Assembly: GCA_037176725.1 (NCBI GenBank)
Contig: JAZBRS010000026.1
Location: forward strand, 102,655,501-102,719,500
Direction: 5' to 3'
DNA length: 64,000 nucleotides
Origin: Posidonia oceanica
Lineage: Eukaryota; Streptophyta; Magnoliopsida; Alismatales; Posidoniaceae
This document shows, one piece after another, positions 11,668 to 23,105 of the stretch. The notes beneath the pieces were generated by a model. That model was not told the origin of the DNA and did not search any database. It saw only the letters and a list, made by a program, of their open reading frames with translations. The translations under genes and the position numbers were made by a program. Every line of letters begins with the position of its first letter. The first letter of the stretch is position 1.

Positions 11668-12031
11668 CAGTCATATTCAATGATGATGCCACTTTCAAGA
11701 AGAACTATTCCACCAGGTTGTAACCTCCCAGGACCACCCTCTAGAAGATGATCGGATGGATTAGGAGCTTCACTTTATCTTTTACAAATTGCACAGTAGT
11801 ATTTGCTAGCAATTCCTTGAAAGAGGGTGCTATTTCCCAGGGATCTACTTCTGTCCAAAAAAAGGAAATAAATTAAGCAACAAAATTTGTCAACAATGTT
11901 TAAAGATTGTACTCAAGTAAATTACAGTACTACTACAATATGAAGTAGAGATAAACTTAATTACCTCCTGAGAGAAGCTCATAGAGCATAGGCTTAAATA
12001 CAAAATTCTTCGATTGATCAACAACAAGCAC
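11668..12031 (-). pseudogene. NDC1: NDC1 (plastid type II NAD(P)H dehydrogenase) gene fragment, two exons
   Basis: Two adjacent exons read on the minus strand. The first, 12031-11965, encodes VLVVDQSKNFVFKPMLYELL and a Gly, with AG before and GT after. The second, 11850-11668, continues E-V-D-P-W-EIAPSFKELLANTTVQF and, after a one-base deletion near 11755, resumes as GGIVLLESGIIIEYDW. This order matches my recollection of NDC1, whose product reduces plastoquinone with NAD(P)H in plastoglobules. The frameshift and the absence of the flavin- and nucleotide-binding exons on either side make it a non-functional fragment. It sits between a CACTA-like end and a LINE in the same orientation, which suggests transposon capture or later interruption. 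Confidence 0.75.
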
Positions 12032-12452
12032 CTATACATATTAACAATGATGAGATCATAATCTATTTAATATATGAGCACAGAAATATAGAGCTAATCA
12101 ATGAAACCTGGTGGCATCCAAGGTGAAGACTAGATTTAAGGAAACATCATTAGGAGGTTTACAAAGTATCTAGTGCAAAATGGAGTGTCAATGTATGTTA
12201 AAAACAATTTATTCTATCAACAATAGAACATTAATGTAACAAGCAGATGCATAGAAGTAGTTCTCATTTAACAATTAACATGAAATAAACCAAGGAAGTT
12301 TACCATACAGTAAGAAGCAATTAAAAGAAAAGATATGGCAGTTATAATTTCTGACAGTAAAGTTGAAATTCAACATGGATCAGCTTACTGTGATTTGAAT
12401 GAATTTCAGATGAAAATTTTCTTCTGTCAATCAACATTAGTACAGAAGTAAA
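12032..12452. other. Intron-like or LINE 3' region, no gene seen
   Basis: AT-rich sequence lies between the first preserved NDC1 exon and the end of the LINE reverse transcriptase frame. It could be NDC1 intron, LINE 3' untranslated sequence or both. No poly-T run marks the LINE tail, so the exact LINE 3' end is not resolved. Confidence 0.35.
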
Positions 12453-15441
12453 TCATACACTTCTGTAACAATGGAATGAAAAATTCTGATCGTTCCTTTT
12501 ATGTTTAGCTACCATTTTAGCCACAAAAAACTTTTTATTCATTGCCAACTTATATAAATCCGGAAAAGAGTATTTTAAAATCAAACCATCAGTCCACCAA
12601 TTTTCCCAGAAAATGGCTTGTTCCCCATTACAGATATTAAATTTAGAGAACGCACATAGGATAGGGAGGCAAAATTTAAGTTCCTGCCACAAGGGAGAGG
12701 ATTTACAAGTTGTAGAATTGAGAAGTGCACCAAATTGAAAGTTTGCACAATACCTACTTTTAACAATGGTAGGCCATTTCAGGTTATTCCCATTTGTAAA
12801 AAGTTGCCACAATAATTTGTATTTCAAAGCAATGCTAAAATTCCTCAGATTAATGATTCCCCAACCATCTTGTTTTTTGTCCCTGCATATTGACTTCCAT
12901 TTTGCAAGGCAATATCCGTTTGAAGGTCCAGATTGAGATTTCCATAGAAACCGCCTCCTAATTTTGTCCAATTCTTTTTTCACCTTAACAGGAAAATGCA
13001 ACACTGAGAGGTAATAAGTAGGAATAGCACTAAGGACGGAATTTATCAAAGTAAGTCTACCACCTAAAGAAAGATATCTAGCCTTCCATGAATCCAGTTT
13101 GGCCGTGAATTTATCTATTACTGGAGCCCAATCTAAGAAGGAAGCTTTTTTAAAGTGCAAAGGTAAATCCAGGTATTTAATAGGCAAAGGTGAAGAAGGA
13201 CAGCCCATGATATCACAGACTTGCAACAGCAGATGATCAGGGACACCCATCCCAGTTATGGATGATTTGTTAAAATTTATTTTCAACCCTGAACAGGTCT
13301 GAAAGCAGCACAGGATTCTCTTGAGATTCACAACACCTTCCAAGGATGGGATGAGAAAAATAACAGTATCATCAACATATTGAATATTAATGACTGATGG
13401 CCTGGCATTAGGATATTGGATCCCACAAATAAGGCCATTCTCAGAGCCAAGGGTAAACACCTTATTCAGAATATGAGTGGCTACAATGAATAGTAAAGGA
13501 GATAAAGGATCCCCTTGTCTAAGCTCATTGAAGGAACTGAAAAAACCTTTAGGAGATCCATTTACCAACATTGAGAATTTTGCAGAGGAGATGCACATAT
13601 TAACCCAACTGATCCATTTTTCCCCACACCCAAGTCCTTTGAGAGAATTTAAGAGAAAGTCCCAATTAACATTGTCGAAAGTCTTTTCAAAGTCAAGTTT
13701 CAGCATCAGTCTAGAGGTCTTAGAAGAGTGCAAAAAATTCAACGTTTCCTGAGCCACCAAGAAGCAGTCGCTAATACTGCGACCAGGAAGGAATGCACAT
13801 TGAGAAGCATCAAGAGTGGAATTAAGAATGGGACTGAATCTGATCGCTAAGCTCTTAGAAAATATCTTATAGTTGCTATTAAGAAGACTGATAGATCTGA
13901 AATCTTGTATCCTTTCTACATTCGGATTTTTAGGGATCAAAGCAATAAAGGTCTGGTTAATATTACTAAGAGCAGAGGAGTCAACTAAACAAAATAAGTG
14001 GTCAAACATCCTTAGAATGTCACCCTTAAGTACTCCTAGAAATGCTGGAAAAAACAGATAGGGAACCTATCTGGGCCCGGGGACTTGTCCCCAGGCAGGA
14101 AGAAGATACTCTTCCTCACCTCATCCACGGAGAACTCCAATTCCAGAGTAGAGGAGTTGATAATTTTTCTGGGGAGGAGGGTATCCTAGTCAAAGTTCAC
14201 CACAGAATTCTTAGGTTTATTAAACAGGGCAGAGAAATATTGCTCTATAGAATTACGGATTAACTCATGCGAGTCTGTGTGGGAACCATTGATGATCAGA
14301 GAGGAAATGGAATTGAATCTCTTTCTACCATTAACAACCTTGTGGAAAAAGGAGGTATTGAGATCACCTTCTTTAAGCCATTGCACTCTAGATTTCTGTT
14401 TCCAATATATTTCTTGTTCAAGAAGGATTGAGTGATGTTGCCTCCTGAGTTCTTGCTTCCTATCCCAGGTTGCTGAGGAGATGGGATAGGATTCAGCCCG
14501 GATGTCAATATCTTGAATGGAATCCTCTAAGTCCTGAAGCCGAGACCTCCAGTTCCTAGACGGATCCGGCACCCAGAGTTTGATAATTTTCTTGACCTCT
14601 TTGAGCTTGTGGGCTAGACTGTCGATAGGATTAGCAGAAGAAGCAAAGGAGGAGATACATTGTTCAACCAAGTTATCAAAACCATCCAACATAAGCCATG
14701 ATCTATAAAATTTGAAGGGAAAAGGGACCTAACTAGGGGGACCGAGTTGAGACAGATGGGAATGTGGTCTGAAGTGGCTCTAAATTTTCCAGAGTAAATG
14801 GCATTGGGGAAGTGGGACTCCCAGCCAGGAGAGGCAAGGAAGCAGTCAAGTTTGACCATGATAGCATTACTCTGAAAGTTTGACCAGGTGTACAAACAGT
14901 TGTTCGGGGAGAAATCGATGAGCCTAGCTGCAGCTATAAAATCATTAAACCTAATCATACTAGGAGAGTAGCCACTCCGGTTAGAGTGTTCATGTGCACA
15001 TCGAGTAATATTGAAGTCCCCTCCAATCAACCAGTTACCCCCCACTCGACTAATAAGCTGCCTGAGTTCCTCCATAAAGGCAGGGTTGAGATTCAAGGTG
15101 CAGGGTCCGTAGACACTCGTAAGCCACCATTCAAAGTTGTCCTGAGAATTTTTAAACTTGACAGAGAGAGAGAAGGAACCAACTTGCGAGTCCTCAAAAG
15201 ATACAATCTTATCATCCCATTTAATCAAAATGCCCCCCAACGTCTCCTGAGAAGGGAGCATCTCCCACTTAGAAAGCCTTCCTCCCTCAATATTTCGGAG
15301 GAGGGAGTGGGAGCGAAGGTCCACCTTAGTTTCACACAAAATGAGGATGTCGCATTTAAAACGCCTAACCATATTTCTAACCTCCCTACGCTTAAGGCCA
15401 CTACCAAGACTCCTAATATTCCAAGATAAAACAATCATCAA
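12453..15441 (-). pseudogene. LINE ORF2: endonuclease plus reverse transcriptase
   Basis: The endonuclease segment (15441-14614) shows LSWNIRSLGS, then CETK, SVYGP, GGDFN and SDHIPI, the landmark motifs of APE-type LINE nucleases, with the catalytic Asn, Glu, Asp and His present. A linker (14692-14186) contains WLKEGDLNTSFFH, a conserved plant LINE signature. The reverse transcriptase (14009-12453) has PKNPNVERIQDFRSISLLN, KLDFEKTFDNVNW with the first catalytic Asp, LRQGDPLSPLLF, and a YVDD box in place of the more usual FADD/YADD. Each of the three parts is in a different frame. The C-terminal zinc-binding region is missing or frameshifted after about 12480. Confidence 0.85.
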
Positions 15442-17639
15442 ACTGTCGAGGAAAACTTGAGAGCTCGAAGGAGCTCCAAATAGTCGGCAAAAATATCTAA
15501 ATTAATAGGAGACAAAGATTGCTGGGATCGGACAACATTTAAAAAGGACCCAGCTTCCTCTCGAGAATTAAAAGAAAAGCCAATTTTTGAGCAAAAATTA
15601 CTGAAATCATCAGTGGAATCCCAAGTTAACACAGAGTTAACTAGATCCGAGGCATCCGTTGAAGACAACGTCTCCGGTAAGGGAGAAAAAAAACCGTCCT
15701 TCATAGAGGGATCCCTAGAAGACTTAATAAAAGTATTTGAAGAAGAAACTGACATGTTTGGGATACAAGCAGTACTTGTGTTCTCGTGTGAGGAGGGGAG
15801 TTGCACTGGCCAGAACCCACCTCGCCCAAGTCATCCTCATCCATGCTGTCAATGACTGCCAACACCGTCTTAAGCTTCTCTTTATTAGACTTCCTTGCTT
15901 TGAACTTGGCCGACACAAACTGAGTCATGGCAGCCGAAAGAGAGTTGTCCCCAAAAGGTTGGTTGAGCAGAGAAATGAAGGATGACACTGGAATGGGATT
16001 AACACTAACATGGGGCTCCACTGCCGCCGTTGTATGCATGACGACCGCTGGTTCCACAGGGTTAGTCAACCCCGAAGAGCCAGAAGTAGTCCCCAAGGAT
16101 ACAGCAGGGGATGGGAACCCAGGAGAGGGAGAGACAAGAGCAGGGGGTGGGTTGGGGAGAAGCCCTTCGGAGTGAGACATCGAGGGTGGGGAAGGGTTGG
16201 ACAAATATCCAGGGTTGAAGGAACCACCCTTAGCGGAAGACTTGGTCCAAACATTCTTACTAGAATTTACCTCCCCGTGAGAATTGCCCCCTTTCCAATT
16301 TTTTTGATTCTTGAAGGCCCTACCTGGGGGCTTGCGTGCTTCTCTGTGGGAAGAAGAGCCCAAAGAAAAAAGGGCACTACTCTAGGAGGAAGAGGAGGTA
16401 GGGACACAAGTCCCAGCTCCGATAGAACTTGATGGGGTAAACTTGTCTAGAGAAAGAAAAAAACTTTGTGTTTGGTAGGTCCTTACCCGAGTGAAGTCGA
16501 ATTCTAAGCCTAGCATAACCCAGATGTTTCACGTTCTCCAGGCTCATATCCACTTCCAGGAGATCAGCTAGATCCCCAAGCATCCTATGGAAATTATCAA
16601 CATTCCAAAGATGTAGCGGGATACCTTCCAGACGTATCCAGAAACCCTCGTCCCTCAGAGTGAAGACAGAGCTGGAGTTAGGGGACCACGGCATAAAGGA
16701 AGCTGGGAGGGAGACCAAAGAGGACCTAAAAGACTTTAGGGCATCATCTCTAATAAGTTGGGAGGGAAACTCAATAAGGAACTTCCCCTTAACGAAATCC
16801 AGAATCTCCCAGTCTAAGGTATCTGGCCAGTTAGACGATAAATGGGACCCTAGCTCGTCCTTAGTCACATGCGACGCTAAGGGTGTTACTATGGCGCAAC
16901 TGGAAAAGAACAAGAATTGATCGTAGGATTCATTTGTTGGGGGAAGAGAAATGGGATGGTGGGGGGCCTTTCCTGCCATAACTGAAGAGTGACGGGGTTG
17001 AGAATAAAATCTGCACACTACAACAGAGTGGTTAGGTGAGTTGCAATGAAAGCAAAGGCTCTTGAATCTACAGTGGGATTTAATATGTCCCTGGAGCCCG
17101 CACTTAAAGCACCTATCAGCTTGAGAGCAGAACTGTACTAAAGGAGATTTCCCAATCTTCCTGGAGACCACCTGCCACTCAACTTCAGAAACGGAACTCA
17201 CACAAGAAGGAGAGAAGCTACACACACTATCAAGGTGTCTCAGAGAAGAAAGATGTGGCAGAGGGGAAAAAGTGGGAGAGGCTAACACAGAGAAACGAGA
17301 GCTAGAAGGTAATGCACAAGTTGTCGATTTAAGAGTCTTAGGGGAGAAAGGGCAGGATACGAAAGGAGCAGGACACAAGGCAGGACCAAGGTCAGCAGAA
17401 AAATCTCGCCAAATCGGTGTCATATATGCAAGTCTGCGCACGCCTGACATTTCGGAGCACGCGCTAAAGTTTTGTTTGGCGGGAGAACATAAAGCTGGGA
17501 AGGCAATTAATGACACCGATTTGGCTGTACGATTTCCCCGATTTTTTTTCCGAGATACAGCCGATACACTCAACCGGTCTGACAGAATACAGCCCCCGAT
17601 ACACATGCGCGCAGTAATTATCCTCTTAAATATTATCAA
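15438..17639 (-). pseudogene. LINE ORF1: nucleic-acid-binding protein with two CCHC knuckles
   Basis: The first open frame (17639-16377) has a basic, Ser-rich N-terminus, then two zinc knuckles at about residues 177-190 (CFKCGLQGHIKSHC) and 196-209 (CFHCNSPNHSVVVC). A DUF4283-like region follows (from PLASHVTKDELG to the FWIRLEGIPLHLWN motif). A Pro/Ser-rich tail continues in another frame (16363-15701), then back in the first frame (15806-15438). Placing the knuckles before the DUF4283-like region is unusual relative to many plant LINEs, in which the knuckle usually follows. At least two frameshifts break it. Confidence 0.7.
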
Positions 17640-18933
17640 ATTTCCTAAGCCCAGTCGATTGATTCAATGGGGAGGGCCTAATCGCACACTTACGTGCCCA
17701 AATCCCAAAGATTAGTAGGATTAATTGAAATATCAAAAGCCGAATAATTCAAGATATTAAACGAGTGGGATACGAATGGATATAGATCACTGCCTGTCAC
17801 TGTACTGACAGCAGAACCTTCCCCCCCTCAGTTCCCGTGTCCAATTTTTGCTGGTGTTACCTTTCCCGGCCTCTCAATTGGTGGAAGAAGCCCCATCGCA
17901 AAACTATTCCGGCCGGCAAGGAGATCCAGGCCAGGAGGAGGACCACTGAGACTAGAGCTCTCGAAGATACAACTATCTTGAAGGGTTGAAGCATCCGCCT
18001 TGTAAAAGGCATTGTCCTGGTTAAACGGCCTATCACCCAAGTCCAAATGCCGTGGAAGGATACAGTCGGACAGGGAAGCCAGACCAGAAGGTTGGTCAAA
18101 ATAACAAGATCTCTCCATGAAAAAATTTTCTTGCATAGTGGGACTAGCAGGCTTAACTTGGCTGTCAACCATTTTCTTCCGATTTATACCCCCGCCCAGT
18201 AGATCGGAACCAACCCTCATGAAGTGTAATGGAGAAAGGAGATCTGCATTATGCAAAACAACCCCGACCTCTGAGGACTTCACCCCCTTTGAGGGTGACG
18301 ACTCCAAAACACCGGCGCCGATCTTATTTCTAGAACCAGGACTAAAATATCGCCCAACCTCATCACTTATCCCAAATACATCTAGACCCCCCTCGCCTCT
18401 CAGGGGGGTAACCGGAGAACCTAAGCAAAAGTTATCTTCGACTAGGGGGAACAAGTCGATGAAGGATCCAACAAATCCTCAGGAAAAAGAGTACACCCCC
18501 CCCCCCCCCCCCCCCCCAATGGCCTACCTTCCGGCCCCAAAATGCCAAAGGGACAAGTCCAGAGAGGAGTCCTACCAGAACTAGACTCACAGGGGGAAAG
18601 GGAAGATCGTCCCCTAAAGATGGAGGGACTGCCATGAGAGAAATCAAGAAGAGTGAAGATTAGGAAGGACGGACTAACCTTCACCTGAGGTGGCTGTACA
18701 AACCTCATGGACCCCCGACTCTTCCTAGCTCGGAGCCGCTGAAGCCAGATGGGGACCTGGTGCTTACCTATATCACCGAGCAAGGGAATAAAGGACGAAA
18801 GACAAGCCGGACAGAGGTACACTGGACCATCGATAACAACCTCTCGAGAGGAGAGAAATAGCTGCCGGTCCGAAGGACAGCGAGATAGCTGCCGCAGGAG
18901 CGAGGCAGAGAGTTTCGACAGACTTCAGCAAGA
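17640..18933 (-). other. LINE 5' region with degenerate coding and a 22-base homopolymer
   Basis: A frame on the minus strand (18454-17828) has low-complexity, Gly/Ser/Pro-rich residues and no domain I recognise. An earlier frame (18822-18442) includes a Cys-Pro-Ala-Cys pair and a basic segment (LQRLRARKSR). Both may be remnants of an upstream ORF or leader of the LINE. The C-run at 18496-18517 is prone to length errors in sequencing, so frames across it are unreliable. Confidence 0.4.
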
Positions 18934-19571
18934 TAAGTATGGTAGAAAGTAGTTATCCAGAAATATGGATGGTTATAGAGGCAGTGGCAGTCCACATATG
19001 ATCTATGCTCACACTAGTCCAAATCAAACTGTGCAACGCATTTTTATTTGGAGCAAATGTGAAGTTACAATCCATGTGACTTTCAATAATCATACTATTT
19101 TTGAACTTTTTGTAATGGTCATTATTAATCAAGAAATATATAGGATAAATTACAGACATTATTTTCATTTCATGGTCCTAAGAAATGTATAAAGAAAATC
19201 AGATGATTCCTTTTAACAACATGATAATAGTCTATTTAATTACCTCTAAATCGTTTATCTTCGAATCTCTGGTAATTTTTATCCAAATTGATTTAGGCAT
19301 AGTTCTCTCTCCACATTTCTCTTCAAACCTCTCCTACTAGGAAATCGATTCCCAACATTGATAGGGAATCGATTCCCACCAAAGTTTCCAAAAACTCATC
19401 CAAACGATATGTTAGTCTTGTTTAACGAGTTGATCCGAATATCAACGTCCAAGTGAATACCAATGGCTGAGATCTCATCCTATCGCCGAGATTCATGGAT
19501 CGAGAGTCTCCTCTCCACCATGGCCACGACAGTACTCTCCGCTCCACCACGAACAAAAGTCATATCAAAAC

Positions 19572-19595
19572 AGAGAGAGAGAGAGAGAGAGAGAG
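19572..19595. repeat. GA microsatellite in the RCI2 copy A leader
   Basis: A run of (GA)12 lies 35 bases before the ATG of RCI2 copy A. Copy B has an interrupted version at 33501-33530. GA-rich leaders are common in plant promoters, where they can bind BBR/BPC factors; whether this one does is inference. Confidence 0.8.
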
Positions 19596-19629
19596 CGCGA
19601 TCGCCACCAGCACCACCACGACCACGACG

Positions 19630-19937
19630 ATGTGCTCCGATCGATGCTGCGTGTTCCTGGAGATCCTGATCTCCATCCTCATCCCACCTCTGGGCGTCTT
19701 CCTCCGCCACGGTTGCTGTAGCGTAAGTATCACATCACCCGATCTCAGTAGAGTTCCATCATCATCATCACCATCGTTATCATGTTGTTTGTTTCCCATC
19801 AGCTGGAGTTCTGCATCTGCCTGCTTCTTACAATACTCGGCTACATCCCGGGGATGATCTACGCCATCTACGTCATCGTCTCCGCGGAGCCCGAGCGGGA
19901 GCGCTACCGCCGCGAGTACTGGGAGCCCGTCGCTTGA
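19630..19937 (+). CDS. RCI2: RCI2/PMP3 (UPF0057) small membrane protein, copy A
   Basis: Exon 1 is 19630-19722 (31 codons) and exon 2 is 19803-19937 (44 codons plus stop), with a GT-AG intron in phase 0, giving 75 aa. The protein has two hydrophobic segments, FLEILISILIPPLGVFLRHG and LEFCICLLLTILGYIPGMIY, with the PPLGV and GYIPG-IYA-Y motifs that define the RCI2/LTI6/PMP3 family. A charged tail (ERERYRREYWEPVA) makes it a long-tail type like RCI2D-F. Family knowledge: these plasma-membrane or endomembrane proteins respond to cold and salt and influence membrane potential. The neighbouring MCSDRCC start is Cys rich, which may allow acylation (inference). It is almost identical to the copy at 33560. 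Confidence 0.92.
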
Positions 19938-20157
19938 TCCCCCAAGCTTCCACCACCACCACCGTCGCTTGATTTAGTTGCTCTGGTCGCAAGTTCTGTC
20001 ATTTACGTATGCTTTTTTGTTTTTGGTGCTCTTGAATTGGGATCCGTATATTATCTAATATTTCGTGAATAAGAAGTGTTGCGATTGATTATGCTTTCGA
20101 GTTGGATCTTTTGCCTTGTTCGATTTGATTATCAATATAAAGGTTTCCTGAAGTAGC

Positions 20158-21660
20158 GTGATTAGTTACATGCCGAATGTCTTTAGATGGTCCCCCAATT
20201 AGATTTGAACATGCAGGTGTTAGTCAGTGTTGCTGCTGTACTTCATGCACTATTCTATGTCGAATGTCTTTGGATGGTCCCTTGATCCTGTCGATGCCAT
20301 ATATTGTCACACAAGACGAGTCTGCTCGGCCTCTTCTTATGTTGGGGAGCCCTAGACGGCTTGTCCTTGGAGAGAACCGGTCGGACATGCTTACCCCTGG
20401 TGCGGATCTTGTTGAGTCTATACCGCAAGTCTTTGGCATTGCCGTTCTTTGATGGAGTTGGCTCGTCCTTGTTCACCTACCGTTATGCCTTAGGGTCGGC
20501 CTTATCGAGGAAGAAGATACGGTAGTTTCCTACTAGCACTTTCCCGTCATTGACATCTTTATTAGGAGCACCGTGGCTTGGACTCTTCCTTTTCCTGCGA
20601 AAGGCTTGTTCTTCTTGCTCCAGAAGATGGTATTACATTAGCAAAACAGTAGTGGTTCGCTTCCTTGTGGTACTTTATTCATCGAACCCCTCGTGATCGC
20701 CATGGTATCTTAAAGGAGTGTTTTAGGGATAGAGCCATCATTCGTAATGGAGATGCCTTCCCGTCGGGTTGCACCAAGTAGCATTAACACGTCTACCAAT
20801 GGAAGTTGCACCTTCGACGAGCATTCGTATTTCTTACACAATCGAAGAATGCTTGCTGGAGTGTTTCCTTGGTGTTTTCTTTTTTGGCTCAACGGGCATG
20901 GGTCGAGGAGATACCTTAGTTGTTATAGGCACTCTCCTCCTCCTTACATGTAGTGGTGGTGGGAATCGATTGCCGAGGAGTAGGTTCATGTACCCTCCTT
21001 GATAGTGGTGCCTCCTTGATCAAGGAAGGGACCCTCCTAGTATACTTTCTGTTGGGGACTTTCACCCACCCTCCTTGTGATGTGGCCGATCGGAGGGCCT
21101 TCTTAGGTGTCATTGGACAATCCTAGATAATCGTGTCGCTCGGGCATACTTCCAAGCGATGGGCTTGAGGCTTGATAGTCCTAGATGATTGTATTGCTCG
21201 AGGATACGTCTAAGCAGTGTGTTTGACAGTCACAGTAGAAACAATAACTGTAGTTGATGGAGGTGTCTTCTTAGGCTAGGTGGGGACCTTATCGTTCTCC
21301 ATGACAACGATCATCCCGGTGGTAGGCTTGGTGGCCCCCTTGGGTGCAGCAGACGTGGGTGGCGACAACAACTTTTGGACGACCTTCGCGATGGGAGTGC
21401 ATACTCCCTTCTTCTTTGTAGCGATGGATTCGACGACCTCAGTTTGGTACACGAACTGCGTAGGTGGAAACTATCGAACTTGATGGTGTACGCAAGAGTG
21501 GTGTTGTTGGTGGCCATTTCTCCTGCAAGTACAAAAACAAAAAGAGATATCCTTCTAGTTTACGTGTATGACGATTGTCCGAGGAGGAGAACTCCCATCG
21601 GGCGTGCTATCTTATTTACGGGTTCTTTTCAATACTCCCATGGAATTTGTATTTTCTAAC
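20158..21660 (-). pseudogene. Unrecognised degenerate coding region
   Basis: On the minus strand the stretch 21517-20177 keeps a coding look (long Ser/Lys/Arg-rich stretches, fairly GC-rich third positions) but is cut by many stops and frame changes. Readable pieces include KVLVGNYRIFFLDKADPK and SSCVTIYGIDRIKGPSKD. I do not recognise the family. It lies between the RCI2 duplication and AT-rich repeats that flank the CACTA-like element, so it is most likely part of an old transposon. Confidence 0.35.
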
Positions 21661-21779
21661 AAATCTCGGAGTATTATCATAAATTTTTCAATATTCGGAT
21701 TCTCCTGAACCACTTATGATGAGGGTTCATTAATTACCATAAAAGAACCTCTTTACGATCATCGTACACGTATTCCAGA

Positions 21780-22501
21780 AATGAAAGAGAAAAAATTTAT
21801 ATAATCAAAATTTATGCATCAATGGTGAACGCAAAAAGATTCATATATAATCATATATGTTCGAATATAATGTCAAGATTAACATATGATTTTCATGTAT
21901 GTTCGAATATAATGTAGAAATTAACAAGTAGTTATAGGATTGATCGTCCAGTACGGTTCTAGGCTGAACGACGCAGAGCACTCCTAAACTTATATATGCT
22001 CGAGTATAATGTCAAGGTTAACATATAGTTTCATGTATGTTTGAATATAATGTCGAAATTAACATATGATTTTCATGTATGTTCGAATATAATATTGAAA
22101 TTAATATATAGTTAGTATCACACCCTTATCTTTGGATTGATGCCGAGGTTGAAAGCATGAGATCCAATATGTTCGTTATATGTATATTCGGTAGCTACAT
22201 ATTCGGTAGTTTATTTGGCATCGAACATGTTTAATGTATGTATCACCCTCACATCAAGATTGATGGCGAGGTTCAAGGCATTAGATCAAACATGTGTATA
22301 ATCGAATATAATATCGATCAAAATAGACGATCTATTGCAAGAGAGAATACGAGATCAAATATACGTATAATCGAATATAATGTCGATAAAAAAATGATCT
22401 AGCATGATTTAAGCATAATATGAATGATGTAGGATCGATCGCCCGACTTGGTTTGATGTCGAATGATCCCAAGCGATCGACTTATACATTTGGGCAATCG
22501 A
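21780..22501. repeat. Degenerate repeats of TTCGAATATAATGTC (left part)
   Basis: The words ATGTTCGAATATAATGTC, GAAATTAACATATG and TTTTCATGTATG recur many times, with units near 60 bases. Related words (AAATATAATGTCGAA) continue at 30820-31080, on the other side of the CACTA-like element. This suggests one repeat block split by that insertion. Confidence 0.6.
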
Positions 22502-22999
22502 CACTACTAGAAAAATATGAAATCACAAGGACAGATGTCCTCGCTAAAGGCCTTTGCGAGGACATTTTGTCCTTGTAATTTAGGTCATTGTTAAATTGCC
22601 TTTGTGAGGATATTTACTCAGTTATGTGCATGAGAATATTTCTACGAGGACTTCGCAAAGACATATTGTTGTCCTCACAATGTCCTCGTAAATTTTTAGA
22701 AAAATTTAAAAAATTTTAAAAATTACCAGGACTTCGCGAAGACATTGTTCTCGCAAAGTCCTCGCGAGATCCAAAAAAAATTAAAAATAAATAAATAAAA
22801 TTTATAAACAAAGGAAACATGATTATATTGTAAAAAGAGATCACCTATTGCACCATCAAAGTAAAAGCTAAACTTGAGCAAGGTTTGAAATAATAATAAA
22901 AACACTTCACATATAAGTTACATTCAAGTTCAATTATTACAGGCTTCAACCTGAAAAATACAACAGCAGGTGATTATCAACACAAAATGTGGCACTAGT

Positions 23000-23105
23000 C
23001 TAGTCACAAATTTTCCAAGTCCATGAACCAACAGACCTTTGAATGACATTGAGGTATGATTCTCCATGAGGATATTGATGTCTCAATTTGTCCTTCTCAC
23101 GTGAT
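23000..23105 (-). pseudogene. F2KP: F2KP-like exon fragment (fructose-2,6-bisphosphatase domain)
   Basis: After an AG acceptor, the minus strand from 23105 encodes SREKDKLRHQYPHGESYLNV followed by IQR. This matches my recollection of the phosphatase domain of plant 6-phosphofructo-2-kinase/fructose-2,6-bisphosphatase (KKDKLRYRYPRGESYLDVIQ). The match ends at a possible GT donor after the CAAAG codons; if read through, a stop follows at 23002-23000. The active-site His of the next segment is absent. It lies inside the CACTA-like element, in line with the other minus-strand fragments, so I read it as captured. Confidence 0.65.

Larger units (their letters stand above)
12453..18933 (-). mobile_element. 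Decayed L1-type LINE
   Basis: Read on the minus strand, the element has a 5' region (18933-17640), an ORF1 with two zinc knuckles (17639-15438) and an ORF2 with an APE endonuclease followed by a reverse transcriptase (15441-12453). This is the order of plant L1 elements. The 5' limit is set by comparison: the host sequence starting TAAGTATGGT at 18934 is also found at 32301 without the LINE beside it. Frames change several times within both ORFs, so it is dead. A run of 22 C at 18496-18517 lies in the 5' region. Confidence 0.85.
18934..20157 (+). repeat. Segmental duplication, copy A (RCI2 locus)
   Basis: This block is repeated at 32301-34083. The match starts at TAAGTATGGT and ends at CCTGAAGTAGC in both places and spans upstream DNA, the RCI2 gene with its intron, and the 3' flank. 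The copies differ by scattered substitutions and a few indels: copy B has an extra ~57 bases near 32354-32411 and a 528-bp transposon, and copy A has about 50 extra bases near 19503-19550. The orientation is the same. Confidence 0.9.

Noticed and set aside
14986..17715. Plus-strand frames of 80-147 codons
   Set aside because: They are antisense to the LINE ORFs, whose motifs are clear on the minus strand.
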